32,635 bases of DNA from Candidatus Hydrogenedentota bacterium (GTDB lineage Bacteria > Hydrogenedentota > Hydrogenedentia > Hydrogenedentales > CAITNO01): NCBI GenBank assembly GCA_012730045.1, contig JAAYBR010000008.1, forward strand, positions 1-32,635, in the 5' to 3' direction. Position 1 is the first letter of the stretch. The number at the start of each line of letters is the position of its first letter. Of the stretch, positions 21,568-29,398 are shown in pieces. The position numbers and the translations under genes are program-made. The notes below the pieces were generated by a model that worked only from the letters and a program-made list of their open reading frames with translations, searched no databases and was not told the origin of the DNA.

Positions 21568-23259
21568 TTACCCAACGCGCTCCACCCACACGCGCAATGC
21601 GCCGCGGCGCGCGCCGCCGGCCTCGTGGAAGGCTTCGAGGCGGCCGTCGGCGGCGGGGAGGACCAGGCCGGGGAGGGTGAGGCGGGTTTCGCCCGCCGGG
21701 AGGGTGCCCTCGGCGCCCGCACCAACCACGGTGAAGAGGATGCGGCGGTCCGTGTCGGCGGCGGGGAACTCCACGGTGGCGCGGTAGTCGCCGCCCTGCG
21801 CAATGCGGACCTCCCACCCGCCGTTGTCGGCGTCGCCCCAGCCCTTCGCGCCGCGCCAGTCCTGGCGGGTGAGGACGGAGGGGTTTTCCTGCGGCGCGCC
21901 GAGGACGATGCGGGGCGGGTCGTAGCCGCGCGTCGCGCCGACGTCGGCGAACCACGCCTCGTAGTCCGCGCGCAGGCGCCGGACGGTGTCCGGGTGGTCC
22001 GCGGCGACATCGGTGGTCTCGCCGGGGTCGGCCTCCAGGTCGTAGAGTTCGGCGCCGTTGACCAGCTTGAAGCGGCGCGTAACGACGGCGGCGTTGCGGA
22101 AGGGTTCGGGCGCGTCGCCCCGGTGCCACTGAAGGAAGAGCGTGCGGTCGGGCGCGCCGTCCGCGGTTCCGGCGAGGTGCGGCCAGAGGTTGACGCCGTC
22201 GAGGCGGGGCTCCTCCGGCGGGGTGAAGCCGCAGGCGTCGAGGAGCGTGGGCAGGACGTCAATGTGCGCGCCCATCGCGGCGATCTCGGCGCCCGGCGCG
22301 ATGTGTCCGGTCCACCGCGCGAAGAAGGGCACACGGATGCCGCCCTCGTAGACCGAGCCCTTGCCGTCGCGCAGGCCCGCGTTATACCGCGCGCCGTCGT
22401 TGAGGGCGGGGCCGTTGTCGGTCATGAAGCAGACGATCGTGTCCTCCGCGAGGCCAAGCCGGTCCAGCGCGTCGAGCACCTTCCCCACATTCTCGTCGAG
22501 GTTGGCGATCATGCCGTAGATGCGGGCGGTCTTCTCGTCCAGCCCCTTCTCCGCGAAGGGCTTCCAGTACGCCTCCGCCACGTCCAGCGGGTTGTGGGGG
22601 GCGTTCGTGGCGAGGTAGGCGAAGAAGGGGCGGTCCGCGTTCGCCTCGATGAAGGCCACGGCGGCGTCGGCGAAGACGTCGGTGCAGTAGCCCTTCGTGC
22701 GGGCGTCCTTCCCGTTGTGCGAGAGGACCGTGTCGAAATACGACGTGTTGTCCGGCTCCGACGGCTGGCAGATGCCGCCGCCCTTGTGGCACAGCGACTC
22801 GTCAAAGCCCTTGTCCACCGGACGCATGGGGTAATTGTCGCCGAGGTGCCACTTGCCGAAGAGGCCCGTGCGGTAGCCCCGCGCGCGCAGCATCTCCGCC
22901 AGCGTGACCTCCGCCGGGTCCATCATGGCGCGGCCGAGGTAGGTGTCAATGGCCCGCGTGCGGTGGTTGTAGCGCCCCGTCATGAGACAGGCCCGCGTCG
23001 GCGCGCACACGGGGCTTGCGTAGAAGCGGCGGATCCACGCGCCGTCCCGGCGCAGGGAGTCCATGCGCGGTGTTTTCAGGACCGGATTGCCCGTGCAGCC
23101 CAGGTCGCCGTAGCCCTGGTCGTCCGTGAGGATGAACACGACATTCGGCGGGCGCTTCGGCCCCGGCTCCGCGGCCCGCACCCCGCCGCCCGCGGACAGC
23201 AGCAGCGCGGACGCCGCCCCGGCCTGTTTCAGGAAACCTCTGCGGCTGGATGAGCGCAT
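21568..23259 (-). CDS. Tat-exported sulfatase with CAPTR active-site motif
   Basis: A 563-aa sulfatase with a very strong AAGGAGG 6 bases before the ATG. SSRRGFLKQAGAASALLLSA is a twin-arginine signal. VVFILTDDQGYGDLGC gives the metal-binding aspartates. C85 lies in PVCAPTRACLMTGR: the formylglycine motif is C-x-P-T-R in place of the common C-x-P-S-R, still within the C-x-P/A-x-R rule. KWHLGDNYPM, PHNPLDV and FMTDNGPAL are further active-site segments. Residues about 430-563 (NGGWEVRIAQGGDYRATVEF onward) form an extra beta-rich C-terminal domain, possibly carbohydrate-binding, that the first sulfatase (443 aa) lacks. Substrate unknown. Single gene with its own promoter. Confidence 0.93.
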   Translation of the reverse strand: MRSSSRRGFLKQAGAASALLLSAGGGVRAAEPGPKRPPNVVFILTDDQGYGDLGCTGNPVLKTPRMDSLRRDGAWIRRFYASPVCAPTRACLMTGRYNHRTRAIDTYLGRAMMDPAEVTLAEMLRARGYRTGLFGKWHLGDNYPMRPVDKGFDESLCHKGGGICQPSEPDNTSYFDTVLSHNGKDARTKGYCTDVFADAAVAFIEANADRPFFAYLATNAPHNPLDVAEAYWKPFAEKGLDEKTARIYGMIANLDENVGKVLDALDRLGLAEDTIVCFMTDNGPALNDGARYNAGLRDGKGSVYEGGIRVPFFARWTGHIAPGAEIAAMGAHIDVLPTLLDACGFTPPEEPRLDGVNLWPHLAGTADGAPDRTLFLQWHRGDAPEPFRNAAVVTRRFKLVNGAELYDLEADPGETTDVAADHPDTVRRLRADYEAWFADVGATRGYDPPRIVLGAPQENPSVLTRQDWRGAKGWGDADNGGWEVRIAQGGDYRATVEFPAADTDRRILFTVVGAGAEGTLPAGETRLTLPGLVLPAADGRLEAFHEAGGARRGALRVWVERVG

Positions 23260-23295
23260 GGGGGACCTCCTTGGCGGGGCGCCGTGCCCCCGGCG

Positions 23296-23304
23296 ATTCT
23301 AGCA
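23296..23304 (-). promoter_or_regulatory. Extended -10 for the second sulfatase
   Basis: TGCTAGAAT on the minus strand, 37 bases before the ATG. No -35 is visible at 17-18 bases. Confidence 0.5.
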
Positions 23305-23320
23305 GAACGGTCGCGGGGGC

Positions 23321-23363
23321 GGGAATGCATGGGAGTTATGGGAAGCAGGGGAAGTATGGGAGG
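23321..23363. repeat. Decamer-type repeat family F, left arm of an inverted pair
   Basis: GGGAATGCATGGGAGTTATG then GGAAGCAGGGGAAGTATGGG, an irregular run of ATGGGA/GGGGAA decamers. Bases 23337-23363 are the perfect 27-bp reverse complement of 23430-23456. Confidence 0.8.
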
Positions 23364-23429
23364 TTGGCAAAGGACGGTCTTGAGGGGGCATGCACCCGGC
23401 ACCCCGGAGAAACCTGTCTGTTCCCCCCC

Positions 23430-23466
23430 CCTCCCATACTTCCCCTGCTTCCCATACCTCCCATCC
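23430..23466. repeat. Decamer-type repeat family F, right arm
   Basis: CCTCCCATACTTCCCCTGCT then TCCCATACCTCCCATCCC. It pairs with 23337-23363 across a 66-base spacer, between the divergent sulfatase and aminotransferase genes. Confidence 0.8.
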
Positions 23467-23497
23467 CCCCACATGGCGCGCGGGAACCGGAAACGGC

Positions 23498-23503
23498 TAC
23501 ACT
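23498..23503 (+). promoter_or_regulatory. Possible -10 element for the aminotransferase
   Basis: GGCTACACT, with TACACT 60 bases before the ATG. No clear -35. Confidence 0.35.
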
Positions 23504-23562
23504 GGGGAGGGTGCCCCCGCCGGGGGGGCGCCGCCGCCTTCAACGACAAAAGGAGTCGCGCG

Positions 23563-24840
23563 ATGAACGAGACGCTTGCCCTGAACGGGGGCCCCAAGTC
23601 GGTGCCGGGGCCGCTGCCGCCCTGGCCCTGCCTGAACGAGGCGGCCATTGAGGATGTGGTGGCGACGCTGCGCAGCGGGAAGGTGAACTACTGGACCGGC
23701 GAGCGGGGCATGGAGTTTGAGCGGCGCTTCGCGGCGTGGCAGGGCTCGCTGTTCGCCGTGAGCACGAGCAACGGCACGAGCGCGCTCCACACGGCGCTGG
23801 CGGGGCTGGGCATCGGCCCGGGCGACGAGGTGATCGTCCCCAGCTACACCTTCATCGCCACGTCGTTCGCCGTGGTGCAGGCGGGCGCGGTGCCGCGCTT
23901 CGCCGACGTGAACCGCGACGACCACTGCATCAGCGTGGAGAGCGCGGCGAAGCTGGTGAACCGGCGCACGAAGGCCGTCATCGTGGTCCACCTCTACGGC
24001 AACGTGGCGGACATGGACCCGATCCGCGCCTTCGCCCGCGCGCACAACCTGTTCGTGGTGGAGGACAACGCGCAGGCCTTCGGCGGGGAGTACAAGGGGC
24101 GGAAGACGGGCACCCTCGGCGACATCGCGGCGTGCAGCTTCTGCCAGAACAAGACCTTCACCACGGGCGGCGAGGGCGGCATGGTCACGACGGACAACGA
24201 GGAGGCCGCCTGGCGCTGCCGCAGCTTCCGCGACCACGGCTACGACGTGCGCGAGCGCCTGCGCCTGCTGGAGATGGAGCAGAAGCTCCCGTACATCCAC
24301 ACCATGGCGGGGTTCAACTACCGCATGACGGAGATGCAGTCGGCCATCGGCCTCGCCGAGCTGGACCGCATGGACGCGTGGAACATGCCGCGCCGCCGCC
24401 GCAACGCGGGCATCCTGCTGGAGGCGCTGGCGGACGTGCCGCAGATCCTCCACCTGCCCGTCGAGACGCCGGAGCGGCGCAACGGCTGGTTCGTCTTTCC
24501 CGTCACCCTCGACATGGACCGCATGACCTGCGACATGGCCGGGTTCCTCGCGGCGCTCGGCGCCGAGGGCGCGCCCTGCTGGAACGTCTTCTGGCCCCAG
24601 TGCCACACCGAGGCCGCCTTCCAGAAGCACTGCGCCTACGGGAACTCCGGGTTCCCCTTCACGTCGAAGGAGTACGCCGACCCGGCGTCGGTGGACTACA
24701 CGCGCGTGGAGGTGCCCAACGCCGTCTGGCACCAGACCCGCACCTTCATCACCTTCGTGTTCCCCACCTACGAGGAGGAGCACATGCGCGGCATCGCCGC
24801 CGCCATCAAGAAGGTCATCGCCGCGTTCGCGAAACAATGA
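23563..24840 (+). CDS. DegT/DnrJ/EryC1-family PLP-dependent aminotransferase
   Basis: A 425-aa protein. I chose the ATG at 23563 because AAAAGGAG lies about 8 bases upstream and MNETLALNGGPKSVPGPLPP is a typical family start; the frame to 23284 runs through repeats. Family features: STSNGTSALHTALAGLGIGP, DEVIVPSYTFIAT, the PLP-ring Asp D168 (VVEDNAQAFGG), and the Schiff-base lysine K197 in CSFCQNKTFTTGGEGGMV. These enzymes move an amino group to a keto-sugar (surface glycans, antibiotics) or to aminocyclitol precursors; the exact substrate is not decidable. A Gfo/Idh/MocA dehydrogenase follows 167 bases downstream, the usual dehydrogenase-then-aminotransferase pairing, so the two may form an amino-sugar step. 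Linkage to the WbpG-type module 3 kb away is speculative. Confidence 0.92.
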   Translation: MNETLALNGGPKSVPGPLPPWPCLNEAAIEDVVATLRSGKVNYWTGERGMEFERRFAAWQGSLFAVSTSNGTSALHTALAGLGIGPGDEVIVPSYTFIATSFAVVQAGAVPRFADVNRDDHCISVESAAKLVNRRTKAVIVVHLYGNVADMDPIRAFARAHNLFVVEDNAQAFGGEYKGRKTGTLGDIAACSFCQNKTFTTGGEGGMVTTDNEEAAWRCRSFRDHGYDVRERLRLLEMEQKLPYIHTMAGFNYRMTEMQSAIGLAELDRMDAWNMPRRRRNAGILLEALADVPQILHLPVETPERRNGWFVFPVTLDMDRMTCDMAGFLAALGAEGAPCWNVFWPQCHTEAAFQKHCAYGNSGFPFTSKEYADPASVDYTRVEVPNAVWHQTRTFITFVFPTYEEEHMRGIAAAIKKVIAAFAKQ

Positions 24841-24891
24841 AGAATCGTCGTGACTGCCACACAAACCGCCATTCCCGCCACACAGACCGTC

Positions 24892-24972
24892 ATTCCCGCG
24901 CAGGCGGGAATCCATCTTGGGTCAGCGGTCATCGCCGCGCGCCAAAGACATGGACCCCCGCGTTCGCGGGGG
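24892..24972. repeat. REP-like pair of palindromes
   Basis: ATTCCCGC-GCAG-GCGGGAAT (24892-24911) and CCCCCGCG-TT-CGCGGGGG (24955-24972), with GTCATT and GTGACGG in flanking position as in the widespread GTCATTCCCGC repeat. It lies between the aminotransferase and the oxidoreductase and could also reduce read-through. Confidence 0.75.
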
Positions 24973-25006
24973 TGACGGACAGCAGGATGACAAAGGAGGA
25001 CAGGAA

Positions 25007-26044
25007 ATGAAAGCACGATGGGCGGTTCTGGGGTCCGCGGGCATCGCCCGCCGCCGAACCATCCCCGAGGGCATTGTGAAGGCGGACAACGCGGAGCTGG
25101 CCGCCGTCTTCGACGTGGACGCCGCGGCGAACGGGGCGGTCGCCGCCGAGTTCGGCGCGCGCGCCTGCGCCGGCGAGGACGAGCTGCTGGCGTCGGACGC
25201 GGACATCGTCTACATCGCCACCCCGGCGTGGCTCCACCACGGCCAGGTCCTGCGCGCGGCGGCCGCGGGCAAGCACGTCTTCTGCGAGAAGCCCCTCGGC
25301 ATGACCGTCGCCGAGGGGAAGGAAATGGTCGCCGCCTGCGCAAAGGCCGGCGTGAAACTCGGGGCCGGCCTCATGATGCGCTTCCACGCGCAGCACCAGG
25401 CCGCGCTGGCCCTCGTGCAGTCCGCCCGCCTCGGCGTGCCCGTCTTCGCGCGCGCCCAGCTCTCCTGCTGGTACCCGCCCATCGCGGGCGCGTGGCGGCA
25501 GGACCCCGCCCTCGGCGGCGGCGGCAGCCTCATGGACCTTGGCGGCCACTGCATAGACCTGCTGGAGATGTTCTTCGGCCCCGTCTCCGCCGTCCGCTGC
25601 GAGACCGGCAGCCTCGTCCAGGCCTACGCCTCCGAGGACACCGCCGTGGTCCTCCTCGACTTCGCCTGCGGCGCGAAGGGCGCCGTGGACTGCCTGTTCA
25701 ACGTGCCCGACGCCGCCTCGCGCAACCGCCTGGAGCTCTACGGCTCCCTCGGGAGCATCCTGGCCGAGGGCACCATCGGCCAGGGCGAGGCCGGGCGCAT
25801 GGAGGCCCTTCTCGAGGCCGCCCCCGGCGACTACGCCGCCGCCCAGGAGCGCACCGCCGAGGGCGGCATTCCCATCGCCCCGCCCCCCGTCAACATGTAC
25901 CGCGCCGAGGTCGAGGCCTTCTCCCGCGCCGTGCTGGAGGACACCCCGCCGCCCGTCCCCGGCGAGGACGGCCTCTGGAGCCAGAAGGTCCTCGCCGCCT
26001 GCTACGAAAGCGCCCGCACCGGCGCGAAGGTCGTGGTGCGGTAG
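25007..26044 (+). CDS. Gfo/Idh/MocA-family oxidoreductase (cytoplasmic)
   Basis: A 345-aa NAD(P)-dependent sugar or cyclitol dehydrogenase. The ATG at 25007 has AAAGGAGG about 8 bases upstream. The Rossmann start is MKARWAVLGSAGIARRRTIP. The cofactor-side EKP motif is at 94-96 (FCEKPLG, K95). DLGGHCIDLL gives the family catalytic Asp/His (D177, H181). There is no signal peptide, in contrast to the Tat-exported relative at 29399-30646. It probably oxidises or reduces a sugar ring carbon, perhaps feeding the aminotransferase upstream. Substrate unknown. Confidence 0.9.
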   Translation: MKARWAVLGSAGIARRRTIPEGIVKADNAELAAVFDVDAAANGAVAAEFGARACAGEDELLASDADIVYIATPAWLHHGQVLRAAAAGKHVFCEKPLGMTVAEGKEMVAACAKAGVKLGAGLMMRFHAQHQAALALVQSARLGVPVFARAQLSCWYPPIAGAWRQDPALGGGGSLMDLGGHCIDLLEMFFGPVSAVRCETGSLVQAYASEDTAVVLLDFACGAKGAVDCLFNVPDAASRNRLELYGSLGSILAEGTIGQGEAGRMEALLEAAPGDYAAAQERTAEGGIPIAPPPVNMYRAEVEAFSRAVLEDTPPPVPGEDGLWSQKVLAACYESARTGAKVVVR

Positions 26045-26049
26045 GCGGG

Positions 26050-26103
26050 ATGGACGACATGGACAGTATGGACGACATGGACAGTATGGACGACATGGAC
26101 AGT
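26050..26103. repeat. Tandem repeat, three perfect 18-bp units
   Basis: ATGGACGACATGGACAGT three times in a row, starting 6 bases after the oxidoreductase stop. Each unit is two related 9-mers. In one frame it would read MDDMDS repeated, but no start or coding context supports translation. Confidence 0.9.
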
Positions 26104-26168
26104 GCGGGCGAAGCGGACTACCGCAAGGGCGAATAGGAACCTGTGCGGGATGCTGTTCCCGTTCATAA

Positions 26169-26201
26169 CGTCCATGGGGTCCATTCCGTCCATTCTGTCC
26201 G
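26169..26201. repeat. GTCCAT-type phrase, inverted relative to 26050-26103
   Basis: CGTCCATGGGGTCCATTCCG then TCCATTCTGTCCG. GTCCAT units on this strand could pair with the ATGGAC units of the tandem repeat about 70-150 bases before it. Nothing else is seen in 26104-26257. Confidence 0.6.
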
Positions 26202-26257
26202 TGCGGGTCCGCGCCCGCGCGTCTTCTTAGAAAGCCCACGCCCCCGGAGAACCTGAA

Positions 26258-27427
26258 ATGAACACCACCCGCCCGAAGCCAAGCGCTCCGCCCACGGTCT
26301 TCCACCGGCTTCCTCTTCTCGTCTTCGGCATGTTCCTCCTGTCCACCGCCTCCGCCCTCGAACTCACCTTCCCCCGGGACGGGGACGTGGTGACGCGGCT
26401 GGACGGGGGGGAGACGGCGGAGGGGCTGGCGCTGGCGGTGCAGGGGACGGCCCCGGCGGGGGCGGCCGTGCGGGTGAACGGCGTGGCGGCGGCGCGGGAC
26501 GGGGAGGCGTTCTCGTGCACGGTGCCGGTGACGGGGCGGCGCGCGCGGATTGTGGCGGAGTCGGACGGGGCGCGGGCGGAGGCGCGCATCCTGTGGAACC
26601 GGGGGAGTTTCAAGCGCTACCGCTTCTCGGTGGACGACAACATCCAGTTTCTCAAGGACCTGGGCATGAACCCGAAGGCGTACCCCTCGCTCTTTGACCA
26701 CTGGTACCTGGCGTTCTGGCGGGAGATGCACCAGACCTACGGCGCGAAGATCCACCTGAACATCTACTACCAGACCGACGGCTTTGACCTGTCGCAGATG
26801 CCGGACACCTGGCGGGACGAGTGGCGCGCGAACGCGGACTGGCTCCGCCTGACCTTCCACGCGCTGCAGGACAAGCCGGACCGCCCCTACCGCAACGCGG
26901 GCCACGCGCAGGTCGCCCACGACTACGACCTGGTGACGGGGCACATCCGCCGCTTCACGGGGCAGGACACGCCGGGCTGCACGACGACGGTCCACTGGGC
27001 GGAGTGCCCGGCGGCGGGCGTGCGCGCCTTGCGCGACCGGGGCATCGAGAACCTCATCGGCATCTTCCACGTGAACAATGGCACCTGCACGACGGGGTAC
27101 TATCTCCCGCCGGAGCAGTGCGCCCGGGTTGACACGCGGCCCGCGTGGCACGACCACGCCACCGGCGTCACCTTCCTCCCCTGCGCGCTGGTGGTGAACA
27201 GCCCTCCGGTGGGGGAGATCGTGCCGCTGCTGGAACAGCGCGCGGCGTCGCCGCACACCTCGGAGCTGGTGGAGCTGCTCATCCACGAGCAGTACTTCCG
27301 CGAGGAGCTGGACCTCTACCAGCCGACGATCAAGGACAAGGTCCGCACGGCGCTGCAATGGGTCACGGAAAACGGCCACAAGCCCGTCTTCTGGAGCGAC
27401 GGCTTCCTGGGCGTTCCTGAGCCCTGA
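26258..27427 (+). CDS. Secreted polysaccharide-deacetylase-like protein
   Basis: A 389-aa protein with GGAG about 8 bases before the ATG and a signal peptide (LPLLVFGMFLLSTASA-LE). Residues about 36-115 are a beta-sandwich with LTFPRDGDVVTRL, VRVNGVAA and CTVPVTGRRARIVAES, the pattern of glucodextranase-B-like Ig domains. The rest looks like a (beta/alpha) barrel of the NodB or related type: KRYRFSVDDNIQFLKDLG has an Asp pair where NodB enzymes have the metal-binding Asp, and WLRLTFHALQDKPDRPYRNA could give histidine ligands. The full NodB motif set is not obvious, so deacetylase activity is a guess. It lies outside the cytoplasm and fits the polysaccharide-breakdown theme. It ends 19 bases from the convergent MntP-like gene. 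Confidence 0.75.
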   Translation: MNTTRPKPSAPPTVFHRLPLLVFGMFLLSTASALELTFPRDGDVVTRLDGGETAEGLALAVQGTAPAGAAVRVNGVAAARDGEAFSCTVPVTGRRARIVAESDGARAEARILWNRGSFKRYRFSVDDNIQFLKDLGMNPKAYPSLFDHWYLAFWREMHQTYGAKIHLNIYYQTDGFDLSQMPDTWRDEWRANADWLRLTFHALQDKPDRPYRNAGHAQVAHDYDLVTGHIRRFTGQDTPGCTTTVHWAECPAAGVRALRDRGIENLIGIFHVNNGTCTTGYYLPPEQCARVDTRPAWHDHATGVTFLPCALVVNSPPVGEIVPLLEQRAASPHTSELVELLIHEQYFREELDLYQPTIKDKVRTALQWVTENGHKPVFWSDGFLGVPEP

Positions 27428-27446
27428 CCGGAAGGCGCGGCCGCCG

Positions 27447-28025
27447 TCAGGAGAGGAGGTGCTCGAGGAGGATCTTGAAGCCGATCCCGAGCAGCACGAG
27501 GCCGCCGAAGACCTCCATGCCCTTGCCGAAGCGGCCGCCGAGCCGCGCACCGAAGTGCATGCCGGCCAGCGTGAGGGCGCCCGCGACCAGGCCGATGACC
27601 AGGGCCGGGTACCACACGGCGACGCCGAGCATGGCGAAGGTGATCCCCACGGCCAGGGCGTCTATGCTCGTGGCCACGGACAGCACCACGAGGCTCCACC
27701 CGCGCGTGGGGTCGGTGCGGGGCCGCGTTTCGCCGTCCTCCCCGTCCTTGCTGGAAAGCGCCTCGCGGAGGGCGCGGCCGCCGACATAGGCGAGGAGGAA
27801 GAAGGCGATCCAGTGGTCATAGTCGCGGATGTAATCGGCGGCGAGGGACCCCAGGGTCCAGCCGATGACGGGCATCAGGGCCTGGAACAGGCCGAAATGG
27901 AAGGACAGCCGGAACATCTGGTGCCCGTCCACCCGGCGCAGGAGGACGCTCGTGGCCACGGCCACCGCCAGGGCGTCCATGGAAAGCCCCACGGCGATGC
28001 CGAACAGTTCCAGTCTTCCAATCAT
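27447..28025 (-). CDS. mntP: MntP-like manganese efflux pump
   Basis: A 192-aa membrane protein with six hydrophobic helices in two repeats. Each repeat carries the family Asp motif: LSMDALAVAVATS in helix 1 and TSIDALAVGITFA in helix 4. I chose ATG at 28025 because it gives the usual length (about 190 aa) and GGGAA lies 6 bases upstream. The frame runs to 28064, but that ATG overlaps a TAAAAT -10-like element (28063-28068). It exports excess Mn2+. No yybP-ykoY-type riboswitch is visible, since the space to the divergent radical SAM gene is only about 110 bases. Confidence 0.85.
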   Translation of the reverse strand: MIGRLELFGIAVGLSMDALAVAVATSVLLRRVDGHQMFRLSFHFGLFQALMPVIGWTLGSLAADYIRDYDHWIAFFLLAYVGGRALREALSSKDGEDGETRPRTDPTRGWSLVVLSVATSIDALAVGITFAMLGVAVWYPALVIGLVAGALTLAGMHFGARLGGRFGKGMEVFGGLVLLGIGFKILLEHLLS

Positions 28026-28110
28026 CATGCGTTCCCGTGCCGGGTTTGCGGCCAAAGGCGGCATTTTAGCGGCCGGAGGCGGGCCGGGTCCAGCGCGCCG
28101 CGCGGGTTTG

Positions 28111-28119
28111 TGTTAGAAT
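28111..28119 (+). promoter_or_regulatory. Extended -10 for the radical SAM fragment
   Basis: TGTTAGAAT, i.e. TAGAAT preceded by TGT, 20 bases before the GTG at 28139. No clear -35. Confidence 0.45.
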
Positions 28120-28138
28120 CGCCTGCGGGGTCTGGGCG

Positions 28139-28510
28139 GTGTTGAACGCACAGGACACGGCTCCGCGCCGCGCGCGGGCCGCCGCGCTGGTGACCCTGGG
28201 CGTTGAGCCGGTCTTCGGCTGCAACCTCAAGTGCAACTACTGCTGGGGCGCGTTCGAGGAGGGGCTTGCGGGGACACGGCCCCGTCTCATGGAATGGGAT
28301 CTTTTCCGCAAGGCCATGGACGAGGCGCCGGACACGGTGGAGACCGTGACCTTCGGCAGCGTCGGGGAACCGCTGATGCATCCGCGCCTTTGCGAGATGA
28401 TTGCCTATGCCGCCGCCTCGGGACGGCGCACGGCCATGTACAGCAACGGCACCCTGCTTGCGGGGGAGCGCGCCGAGGCCTTGGCCGCCGCCGGCCGCGC
28501 CGCGCCCTGA
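28139..28510 (+). pseudogene. Radical SAM protein, 3'-truncated (123 aa)
   Basis: Starts at GTG 28139 or TTG 28142. Residues about 28-35, CNLKCNYC, are a correct CxxxCxxC iron-sulfur/S-adenosylmethionine motif. TFGSVGEPLMHPRLCEM is the GGE-like strand 2 region and AMYSNGTLL is strand 3. It stops at residue 123 (AGRAAP), about one third to one half of a normal radical SAM enzyme, so only the first half of the barrel is present. No matching continuation was found in the other frames before 28675. A GC-rich hairpin follows at once. It is most simply a truncated gene; a functional short radical SAM protein would be unprecedented. The surviving part has intact motifs, so the loss may be recent. 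Confidence 0.75.
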
Positions 28511-28522
28511 GCGCCGCCAAAG

Positions 28523-28546
28523 GGGGGCGGAAAACGCGCCGCCCCC
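28523..28546. terminator. Hairpin after the radical SAM fragment
   Basis: GGGGGCGG (28523-28530), 8-base loop, CCGCCCCC (28539-28546). TTCCCTTG follows on plus and CTTT on minus, so it may serve both converging transcripts. A short GTCCGATCGGTCCGAT repeat lies at about 28555-28582. Confidence 0.5.
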
Positions 28547-28674
28547 GTTCCCTTGTCCGACGGATCCGTCCGATCGGTCCGATGTTCCCCGGCCAACAGC
28601 GCCCCCCTGCAAACAACCGCGCCGCCGGGCCGGAGGGCCGCGGCGGCGCGGGGAGTTCTTGCCGGAGGCTTGTT

Positions 28675-29277
28675 TTACAGCACCGTGAAGTCGGCGCGGC
28701 CCGAGATGGCGGACTGGGCAGTGCGCGCGGTGGTCACGAGGGTGTAGGTGCCGGGGGGCGTGTTGGCCGGCATGCGGAAGGGCTGGCTGCTGACCCAGGT
28801 GCCGTCGGTGCGCTGGAAGGCCTGGCTGGAGATGTCGGCGACGACACGGTCGCCCTGCATGAGGGTGCGCTGCTCGCTGACCTGGACGCCGGGGCCCGTG
28901 CCGAGGAGGGCGTACTGGATGGTGCCCTCGATCTCCTCGCCGGGCCGCACGGAGGGCGGCAGCACCTCGGCGCGCTCGAACCGCATCAGCTCGCCCTGCG
29001 CGGGCGTGTAGTTGTAGACCTGCTGGGTCTCCTGGGCGCTCTTTTCCTTGCGCGCCTTGATGTCGTGGATGATCAGGCCCGTGAGGGCGCCCGCGGCCGC
29101 GCCGATGAGCGCGCCGGCCACGGCGTTGCCGGACTGGTGGCCGATGATGGCGCCGGCGCCCGCGCCGAGCGCGCCGCCGAGCCCGGCGGCCTCACCGTAG
29201 GTCTGGCACCCGGTCACACCGGCCAGGGCCAGGGCCACCACGGTCAAACAGCTCATCACCTTCATCGTTGTCGTCAT
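28675..29277 (-). CDS. Glycine-zipper outer-envelope lipoprotein
   Basis: A 200-aa protein with AAAGGAG 6-7 bases before the ATG. The signal ends in a lipobox (LAGVTGCQ), so it is probably lipidated at that Cys. Residues about 27-70 (GLGGALGAGAGAIIGHQSGN, GALIGAAAGALTGLII) are a glycine zipper, a GxxxG helix hairpin that packs in membranes, as in SlyB-type and OmpA-associated lipoproteins. Residues about 85-200 form a beta-rich domain (PPSVRPGEEIEGTIQYALL, PPGTYTLVTTARTAQS), resembling an extracytoplasmic Ig-like fold. Its role is probably structural in the envelope. It is a single gene. Confidence 0.85.
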   Translation of the reverse strand: MTTTMKVMSCLTVVALALAGVTGCQTYGEAAGLGGALGAGAGAIIGHQSGNAVAGALIGAAAGALTGLIIHDIKARKEKSAQETQQVYNYTPAQGELMRFERAEVLPPSVRPGEEIEGTIQYALLGTGPGVQVSEQRTLMQGDRVVADISSQAFQRTDGTWVSSQPFRMPANTPPGTYTLVTTARTAQSAISGRADFTVL

Positions 29278-29345
29278 CGCGCGCTCCTTTCAGCTGCGGA
29301 TAGTCTCCGTGTACCTAACGAAAATCCCGGCCCGGTTATTCATTC

Positions 29346-29381
29346 AAAAAGGCGGGGGGCGGTGGCCAGGCACCGCCCCCC
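29346..29381 (-). terminator. Intrinsic terminator of the Tat-exported Gfo/Idh/MocA gene
   Basis: GGGGGGCGGTG (29354-29364), 6-base loop, CACCGCCCCCC (29371-29381), a perfect 11-bp stem. On the minus strand it is followed by CGCCTTTTT. It lies 18 bases after the stop at 29399. Confidence 0.85.
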
Positions 29382-29398
29382 GGGGTTTCTGTCGTGGA

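Noticed and set aside
24929-27550. Long minus-strand frame of 873 codons
   Set aside because: It lies opposite two well-supported plus-strand genes (Gfo/Idh/MocA and the deacetylase-like protein), spans the tandem and REP-like repeats, and has no recognisable domain.
28065-28138. Manganese riboswitch before mntP
   Set aside because: The space is too short and shows no yybP-ykoY-like paired elements.
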